Shown in pieces: positions 56,674 through 64,000 of a DNA stretch of 64,000 bases. Positions within the stretch are counted from its first letter, which is position 1. The number at the start of each line of letters is the position of its first letter. The stretch covers positions 34,738,383-34,802,382 of the forward strand of contig OX463814.1 in the NCBI GenBank assembly GCA_949825045.1, given 5' to 3'. The stretch comes from Argyresthia goedartella. Taxonomy: Eukaryota > Arthropoda > Insecta > Lepidoptera > Argyresthiidae. Both the position numbers and the translations under genes were made by a program. The notes beneath the pieces are model-generated. The model did no database searches. It was not told the origin of the DNA and saw nothing but the letters and a program-made list of their open reading frames with translations.

Positions 56674-57878
56674 GTAAGGGGTAGAATCGAAAATGAAAAA
56701 AGTCTAACTTAACCGAAATACTAACCGAGCGACTGTTTTAGTAAGCATCAAACACTTGAGCGACTAGTCGCCGAGTCATTATTTTAGTGGCCTGATCACT
56801 TTTCTAATTGCTAGTTTTATTATTTCCTATAAGTAAGCAGTAGAAGCGTCCGTAGACATAGGGTAGTGGACCAGGAGTAGATCTAGCTTAACCCCTCAGT
56901 TACCACCGGCGTTATCTAACGCCACTTTTCCGTCATAGGTTTTAAATTTTATTACCATGGCATAGGGTTCAATATCGCGCTCCGTCCCAAATGCCCTCGG
57001 TTTTTGAGTAGTCAAGCTCGAGATGTGTCGGCTCAAAACTTGGAGACTTTGCCCAGCAGTGGGACACTATTATTACCCGAATGCACAAGGAGGGTAATGT
57101 TTTTCGAGCGCATGTCATACATACATATGTATGACTATTGACCGCGCTACATCCCACACGGCTTGACGGCTTTTAATAAATGGGGTGTCGTTGGATTCTC
57201 CTTAGTTGTGGGAGTGTTATAGGACAATTTTAGTTAAAAGTAGGTTGTCTTTTAGATCCCAAAATGTATTTTAAAAGTTAATGTACTTTAGAAAGCATGG
57301 AATTTTATAAACTTCGGCTTCTTTCATACTGCTTGAGTACGTAACAAAGTGCATTCATAAGTTTGTATGTGTTTTTAAAAGAAAATGCAGTTGTTTTATT
57401 TTAATAATTATTCCAGTTGTAGACTAGGCAAAAGTAGCGTAGGTATAGCACGTGCAGTTACGCTTTGGGCACTGTTATAGTGCGGAAAACCTCAACTACT
57501 ATTACTAGCCCAGGAAGATATCGAGGAGGAGGAAGTAGATTATGTAAGCCCCTATATTGTCTAATGATATCAAGTGCCACATACGTTTATGTGCAACACC
57601 ATCTTGTTTCAGATCAATCGACCCAGCCCATCACGAGGTACAAGCACGCCGGCCAACGCCGTCCGCTGTTATTGTAACCAATCCATTAACTTTTATAACT
57701 ATTATAAATTATTTTTATTATTTATACTGTTGCATAGATCGTTACGGACAAATGGACTACACGCTTCGTCAAATAAGAACTCATGACGGTACAATAAACT
57801 AATTTACATATTTCATAAGTCTGTGTTCTGGTGTTTTCTTTTCTCATTCTGCGTAGACCCATTATGTTATAAATAATA
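56674..57878 (+). other. Troponin T 3' untranslated region with possible extra exons
   Basis: AATAAA occurs at about 57175 and at about 57793 (acaataaacta). A GT donor-like taa|gtaagg lies at the stop codon. 57514-57543 (cccag|30 nt|gtaagc, EDIEEEEVDY if read in phase 0) and 57614 onward (gtttcag|atcaatcg) look like exons; they could be spliced 3' untranslated exons or part of another gene. 56880-57010 matches the repeat at 58640-58850 in inverted orientation. Confidence 0.45.
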
Positions 57879-58184
57879 CTACTTTGTCACTCTTAGTTGT
57901 AGATGTACAGCTTGCGCCAAACATCTAGTTAGTTCTGAAGTCGCCACGTTTCGCGTCGCAATTATAATCAACAGGTCATCAAATGGTAAAAAAACTGTAG
58001 CTCTATCAGGTGTCTCTGACATGTAGAAGTTACCATCGCAATCCATTTCAAATGTATGTTTTGTACGATGTTTGCAAACTTCTAATGGTCTTTTGACCAA
58101 TCAGTAGTCTTATTATGTATCTCGGAGATGATGTAGGCATTCCAATCACAATCCATTTTTTGACAATTTCAAATTTTTGCAAAC
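57879..58184. repeat. Diverged direct repeat
   Basis: A segment with gcaatccatttc...gtttgcaaact..gaccaatcagtag (58037-58107) recurs as caatccatttt...tttgcaaact..aaccaatcagtaat (58150-58213). No coding recognised. Confidence 0.5.
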
Positions 58185-59190
58185 TTGAGATTGTCGTTTA
58201 ACCAATCAGTAATCCGCCTTGTTATGGATACGGTGTTCAGAAAACGTACTCAAGAGTGTGGCGAAACTCTAAACTACCCATCCACACCAAAGCGTGTACA
58301 GTTTCTGCGTTCTGAGTGTGGTGAAACATGCACGACATACAGAAAACAGAAACGCCGTCTCAACACTTTTCCCATGCGCTGCCTGCGAGTAATAATAATC
58401 GGAGCCACATTGGAGGACGTAATGATGAACGAGGAAGTCCTACACATCACTAGCACTGACTCTGTTAGCATCACTGCCACTCTAAAACAGAGAAGATTGT
58501 AATGGCTGGGGCACGTACAAATACAAGGAGACGACAGACTACCCCGGAGAGTGATGCTCGGCCAAATAGCTGACGCAAAAGGACCTGTGGGGCGGCCAAT
58601 GCTCAGTTCCAATGCTACTCAACGACCTAATCCAATTTTGAGGCAACTCTATTTCGAACCTCATACCATGGTAATAAAATTCAAAACCTACAACGGGAAA
58701 ATGACTGTTTTTGCAGTCCGTGGTCATTGTGAGCTAAACCTCTCAAAAACTAGGGTAGTTGGGACAGGTCGCGATTTTGTACCTTATGCCATGGTAATCA
58801 AATTTAAAACCTATAACGGAAAAGTGGCACTATCTAACGCCAGTGGTATTCAAGAGGTCAAGGACTAATGCAAGCGCGACATGGAGAACTTTGAAATTAA
58901 ACCAAGAAACTGGGAAATTCTGGCACTGGACAGACCGGGATGGAAGCATTTGGTACGCCAGGGTAGAGCCAGACACGACGAACAGTGGCTGGAAAAACTA
59001 AGGAGAATACGCCTAGAGAGAAAACAACCGGCCCCACCACCCAACGTCGAATTTGCTCACGACCGTTACGGCCAGAAAAGTAGAGCCCGCAGCGGCCTCT
59101 TAAGTTACAAGAAAAAACATGGCTCCCAGAATGCGCAGCGCCTGTGATAAACATCTGAAAAGATGTTAAGGCCAATGATGATGACATCTA
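58185..59190 (+). pseudogene. LINE ORF2 C-terminal remnant
   Basis: In mixed frames: MRCLRVIIIGATLEDVMMNE, WLGHVQIQGDDRLPRRVMLG with GPVGRP, then DMENFEIKPRNWEILALDRP, GWKHLVRQGRARHDEQ. This is the usual tail of RTE/CR1-like ORF2. It ends near a short atgatgatg tail (59175). A repeat of about 45 bp (accatggtaat) is duplicated inside at 58660 and 58790. Confidence 0.7.
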
Positions 59191-60201
59191 GGAATTGACA
59201 AATCGGCCAAACACGGTTATTTTAAACAAACTGTTTTTGATTGGTTGATTTTAAATTTGAATTTTATCGCGATTGCAATTCGTAGATGTTGCTAATATTT
59301 TAAACGAGCTGTTATGGACTCAAGTCGAAGTTCTTTAATACTGTAAATATTTATAAATATGCTTCGTACACGTCATTTTATGTCTCTTCTCTACGTTGGA
59401 CCACTATGGTAGAAGAGGGTCATAGAATACATATTGATTTTTAAATGTCTTTCAAAAATTCATATTTTGCGCGAAAGGGGTTTGGCTTTTAAAAATAGAT
59501 GTAAACTAACTAGATGATTGGCTCGAGCTGTACGTCTATCGACACGTGTACTGAGATAGATATTAGATATTTTAAGTCGATAGCCATTAGCGATAGTAAA
59601 CTGTATCGCTTCTACTGCAGTTCTATATCGATGCCAAAAATCGCCGCATGCAAAATACCTACGGATAAATACTTGGCACGCAAGTACTATCCGATACCAC
59701 TTCAGGAAACTAATTTGATCTCAAACTCAAACAATCAACGTTAATAGATTCGTAAATAAATCTTAGTTTCAACATGAATGATTGATCCATCACAAAGACA
59801 GTAAATGATAGATCGAGCAAATATTTCTCTGAATATCAGCTTTTATGTCAAAACTGTGTTGAATGTATGGAAGTACACATTTCCACATTTGTCCGTACGT
59901 TTGATTTAGGAAATGCCTTAAATTAACTCAATTTAGGAAATATTTTGGACTACCAAGCTATATATAAGGTTGAACATTTCGTGGACATATAGTGGACAGA
60001 GCTTTTGTGAGTACTCTGCCGTCTACGCGCCACTGGGGATGTATAGAAAAACCGGGAACGGTTGAGTGGATAAAGGTTTAAATCCTAGCTTCTCCACATC
60101 TTTATAGAAACGACACCGTCCATAATTATATTATATTCAATTTATCTTCAATAGCATACAGATATAGGAGGAATATTAAATAAAGTCTACAAACTAGCGT
60201 C
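59191..60201. other. Spacer
   Basis: No gene recognised. 59370-59450 matches the 3' region of LINE copies A/B in minus orientation (tctcttctctacgttggacc). 60045-60105 has a weak tRNA-like word. Confidence 0.4.
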
Positions 60202-60300
60202 CTACGCGGCGGCGGATGGCCTGTCTATGGCACTGGTCGCTTTCTGCTGGGCTGCCTTTTGCATCATGTTGATCTTGTCTCCGAGAGAAAGCGCCATGCC
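60202..60300 (-). CDS. Terminal exon of an unidentified minus-strand gene
   Basis: Minus strand: atttttcag|GGCATGGCG... encodes GMALSLGDKINMMQKAAQQK, ATSAIDRPSAAA and TAG (60202-60204), exactly 33 codons from the acceptor. Base composition and splice site look like a real exon. I do not recognise the protein. Upstream exons should lie to the right, beyond the LINE remnant at 60380-62620, possibly outside the window. Confidence 0.5.
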   Translation of the reverse strand, partial: GMALSLGDKINMMQKAAQQKATSAIDRPSAAA

Positions 60301-60379
60301 CTGAAAAATCACGTTATTGTTAAACATAAAATAATTTAGATATAATGTGTGTTGAATGAAAAACATGTGATGAAACCTC

Positions 60380-62620
60380 TATATCCGTTACCATCCATTC
60401 CATACCACGCAGATTTTTTACTTTTTTGCATTGTGTTTTTAACGTGTTCCTTCATCACTACTCTTTGGTCGAAGTGCACCCCGAGATACTAAATATTAGT
60501 CTTTATTGGTAATATCTCTATTTTAAGTCGGATAGTACGATATGATAAACATCACGCACTCCGTTTTGCTCACATTGCACTGAAGAACCCATTCCTTATA
60601 GTACTCTATAATCGTGTCAGCAGCCCAGGCTTCGCGACACGATGCCGTATCTGGTTTATTAGCTTCGTTAAGAATGGATAAGGTCGTCAGCGTATTGCGA
60701 GAGTGTGATACTTGCGATATGGTTCCTGGGTATATCGCTTACATACAAACTGAAGAGGATAGGTCCGAGAATAGAGCCCTGTGGGACTCCGTGTAGAACC
60801 GGCTGACTTCTTCCATTTACCACGTACCTCCCGTCCCACAAGGTAATTCTCAATAAGCTTTATTACATTGTTCGGCATTCCAGCATCGATCAGTTTCTTG
60901 CTCAACCTAATGGAATCGAATGCTTTGCTGAGATCGGTGGAGATCATCGCCACACTGTTTCTTTGAGACAGATGCCTGCATGATCCGCTTACATAGGTTA
61001 CCCATGATGTTGAGTAGCGTAAATGGACGATAAGAGGCAGCCTCAGTATGTGGTTTTCATGGTTTGTGTAAGAAGTTACAGTCCCCTAGCTTCCATCTCT
61101 TTGGATAGTAGCCCATTCGCAAAGTGTGGTTTATATTTTTTCCCAGCGCATTGTAGTAATTCCTTCACAATTGCCGTGTCAACTAGAGTGTTGATTGTAT
61201 CTTCTTCAGTTCCAACTCCATGCAAGTTGGGCAAGCGTTGTGGCTTGGCCTTCAATGAGCGTTGCATTTTCCACATCTTTGTATAGTTATTCTCGGGGCT
61301 CTCGATGACAATGTTCCATTGTACCACTCGATATTTTTGCAGCGCTTGCTTATTTTTTTTAGCAGTGTTGTATATCTTTTGTAAAATATGTCCTGTCGAT
61401 GTATTCTTTTGTAGTATCATGTATTGAATGTGTTTAATATTTATGCGTCGGAAACGCACCGGTTTTTTGTTGCGCGAATCGATCGCGAGTAATCGAGACA
61501 TCACTAGCGAAAACGGGCTAGCAGCTGTCCCTCGTACCGGAACGAGATGTAAAATTGGAGGTTATATTTACTCTTGGTCTGTCTCATCGGTGAGAATAAC
61601 ATGGCGGCTCGGGCCCCGTGGCATTGACGGTATTTCGGTGTACCAATTATCATACAGGCATCGGGCCTGGTCAGAGTGTCAATCTACCTCATAGCGTCGG
61701 GCTATTGATTGTATTTAGATTCACGTCATCGGTTGAGTGATTTGTGCTGTGAAGCACAAGGTCGTATTCGGACGGCGACTCCACGTCATCGGGCAGCGAC
61801 AGCGAAACGATAGTGATTCGGTTCCTATCCTATCCCCTGTGCCCCCTTTCCCGAATTCCTGTCTCGAATCGAGCCTTCAATCTCCTGTCTACGGTGACAA
61901 GGTAATAAACAAATTTCATCATTCTTTTCTCTCACGTGGCAAAGGCACATCCCCCTCAGGATTCCACGCCGTTCGGAGAGGCGTGGAATTAAACAGAATG
62001 TTTAACGGCAGTTCATCCCGTCGTTTTGACTCTTGTAGCGGTGCCATCTTATCCAGGGCCTTGATTAGTATATTTTCCATTTGCTCGACATATGAGTCTG
62101 CCTCGACATCAGTAGTTGCCTCCGCGAGTGGTAGGTCTGCTTCGATTAGCTCTTGAAATTCGATGCGAGAATCCTTCGATTTAGTGATGTTTCTCATCGT
62201 TCACCTGAGTTATACATGTTCATTTACCTCTATGCCGATCTTCAATTGCCAGGGGGCGTGATCTGACGAGCTTGAGTCGAGTTATTTGTCGATAATTATG
62301 CTCCTTTGCCTCTTGGGTTACCAGTTTCCTTGATGGCATGGTCGAAAAGGCAGGCCAGTATGGACTAACTTTGCTTCTCGATTTCTGATGGCCCTGTGTA
62401 CTAGACACCTGCTCTATGTGTTTGAGACTGCCAAGTTGTTGCGATATTGATTGATATGGTGTTATCTTCTAGTAATGCTTCCAAGTCTGTACGAATTTGA
62501 TTTAATAAACGATGTGCGTTGTATGGGCCTCGTATAATGATACCGCCGTCGATTGTTTCCAATCTGACTGCGACTCCTTCGATGCGTCGGTCTGCCTCAT
62601 CCACGCCTGGGATCACTATA
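60380..62620 (-). pseudogene. Jockey/R1-like LINE ORF2, decayed
   Basis: Minus strand from right to left: endonuclease pieces (EGVAVRLETIDGGIIIRGPY; SSSDHAPWQLKIGIEV), linker (EADSYVEQMENILIKALDKM; WKMQRSLKAKPQRLPNLHG), RT (AMISTDLSKAFDSIRLSKKL; VLHGVPQGSILGPILFSLYV; TLSQYADDL) and a post-palm YLGVHFDQRVVMKEHVK. Order is preserved, but many stops and shifts occur. Confidence 0.8.
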
Positions 62621-63509
62621 GCTAGAATTCAGCGGAGGTTTTATTTTATGTACAGTCGCCTGCGGCTAAAAGTATACGGGCAGGTGATGCCATCTAGTAA
62701 CCAGCTTATAACTACAATGTCCTGGGTAATAGTTGCGTGGACGTGTTGTGGTGTGTGTGACAGTGTTGTTTATGTGGGTGTGTTTGAGCAGCACGCCAGC
62801 TTGTGTCCGCTATGTCAACTCCTGTGTAGAATAGGTAGTTAATTTCACACATCTCTGACATATTGACCGTGGCGTAGTGGTTAAAGGCGGCGGCGAGACG
62901 CAGGAACTACCACGAATGTATTGGACTTGCTTTGAATTGGCACTTTTTGTGAATTTAAATAAAATATCATACAAGTTTTCTTTTCTTTCTTTTTATTGTT
63001 GTATTTAATTACTGAGGGTTTGTAAATAAAATATCCGGAATTTTAAATAAAAAGTTTATTAATAAAATAGCAAAACATAAACACTAAACGAGTAATATTA
63101 ACACATTGTCTGCTTGGATTGCTACCTGAACCTAACTATAGGTTTATAGGCTAGTCATCAAACCGTAAGTGATGAAGTGATTTATTATTACAACTTAGAT
63201 CTATGTATATTATAAATGCATCTTCCTTATCTTAATGGTTACAAAGAAATTTATCCGTAACTTGTCTACCCTCCACATGATACAATCGGTGTAGTTATCA
63301 GCTGTATGAGAAAACAATTCGCAGATATATCTATTGCAGATATATCTATCATATAATATATCGCAGAATAGCTACAACATAAATATTAACTATAGTTCAG
63401 TGAAGTGAATTAACATGTTACATATTGTAACAATAACATCACTCACTTTCTATAACTTTCCTGACCTGACACGCCAACATGGGGTAGTAAATTTATAAGG
63501 TAAAAAACG
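62621..63509. other. Spacer with a SINE-like A box
   Basis: No gene seen. gtggcgtagtggttaaag at 62869-62886 matches an RNA polymerase III A box of a tRNA-derived SINE. 62960-63500 is AT-rich. Confidence 0.35.
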
Positions 63510-64000
63510 CTAACCAAGGGAGTAAATATTCCTAAATAGGAATATTAAAATGCTTAATAGTGAGTCGCTGCACCCTCCTCCTTGCAGCCGTCTCGACATG
63601 CCGGTCACCATATTCCAGCACATATCACGGCCGCGATACGACTCCCATGTTGACGTAACTAGATTGTCCAAGTTTTTCTTATTTCTTACTTCGGATGGGT
63701 CCCAGTTAAGCACCATTTGGCCCCACAAATTTTCTATTGGGTTGAGATCAGGGCTTTTAGAGGGCCAGTCAATAATAGTAAAATTCGATTGTGTCCTTAA
63801 CCAATCACTAACAACTTGTGCACGATGAACTGCACAGTTATCATGCACGAAGTAAATATGATGTGGTTCAGGCAGGACACACATTGCGCACTGAAGGTAA
63901 CATGACATGTCGTAACAATTCTAAATATTTTAGGCCCCCTAAATCAACTACTTAACTCGCCAGGACCCATCGAAGACATCCAGCCCCAGTAGCCGAGAGT
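63510..64000 (-). pseudogene. Tc1-like transposase, C-terminal part, cut by the window edge
   Basis: Minus strand: HIYFVHDNCAVHRAQVVSDW, FTIIDWPSKSPDLNPIENLW and GQMVLNWDPSEVRNKKNLDN are the second Asp region and the PDLNPIENLW block of Tc1-type transposases. The stop is at 63510. The front part lies beyond 64000 or is lost; no Met of the family start is visible. Function as a gene fragment is unclear, so it is called a probable pseudogene. Confidence 0.7.

Overview
The window is insect nuclear DNA, most probably from a moth or butterfly. It carries spliced genes with GT/AG introns, including a clear arthropod muscle troponin T with a poly-glutamate C-terminus. It is packed with insect transposable elements: an errantivirus-type LTR element, mariner, Harbinger, a Helitron, and LINEs with APE endonuclease and reverse transcriptase. 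The species assignment is inference; no search was possible.

Layout. 1-510 is a hAT-like remnant cut by the window edge. 753-8225 is an almost complete env-bearing LTR retrotransposon with LTRs that differ at 4 of 253 positions. 8736-9840 is a broken Tc1/mariner-type transposase, followed by a 102-bp tandem array and two strong hairpins (10264-11089). From 11899 to 30322 lies a six-exon HARBI1-like nuclease gene. Its exons join in perfect phase into a 356-residue protein although the introns are full of mobile DNA. Intron 1 (13.9 kb) is a nest: a Helitron-like element contains an OTU-protease LINE-like element with a 23-bp target duplication, which contains a nearly intact LOA/I-type LINE with a 13-bp target duplication. 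Intron 3 holds a Jockey-like LINE. A minus-strand gene with a 54-residue proline-rich repeat lies just after the nuclease and may be its partner protein.

31536-32811 is an inactivated mariner. 33.8-46.8 kb is a graveyard: two inverted copies of one LINE family, a MULE transposase remnant, direct duplications, a second Harbinger-like transposase and MADF-like pair (both broken), a LINE ORF1-like remnant and a Jockey tail. 46834-47547 is a tandem duplication of a 357-bp unit.

From a candidate promoter and first exon near 48.0-48.23 kb to about 57.8 kb lies troponin T. It has nine constitutive coding exons, candidate tiny optional exons, and a pair of 79-nt exons that look mutually exclusive. 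The rest holds LINE remnants, a single terminal exon of an unidentified minus-strand gene (60202-60300), and the C-terminal part of a Tc1-like transposase at the right edge.

The items most worth checking are the intact HARBI1-like gene with its neighbour, the duplicated OTU-protease module in a retroelement, the multi-level nest dated by its target duplications, and the optional exons plus perfect intronic hairpin of troponin T.
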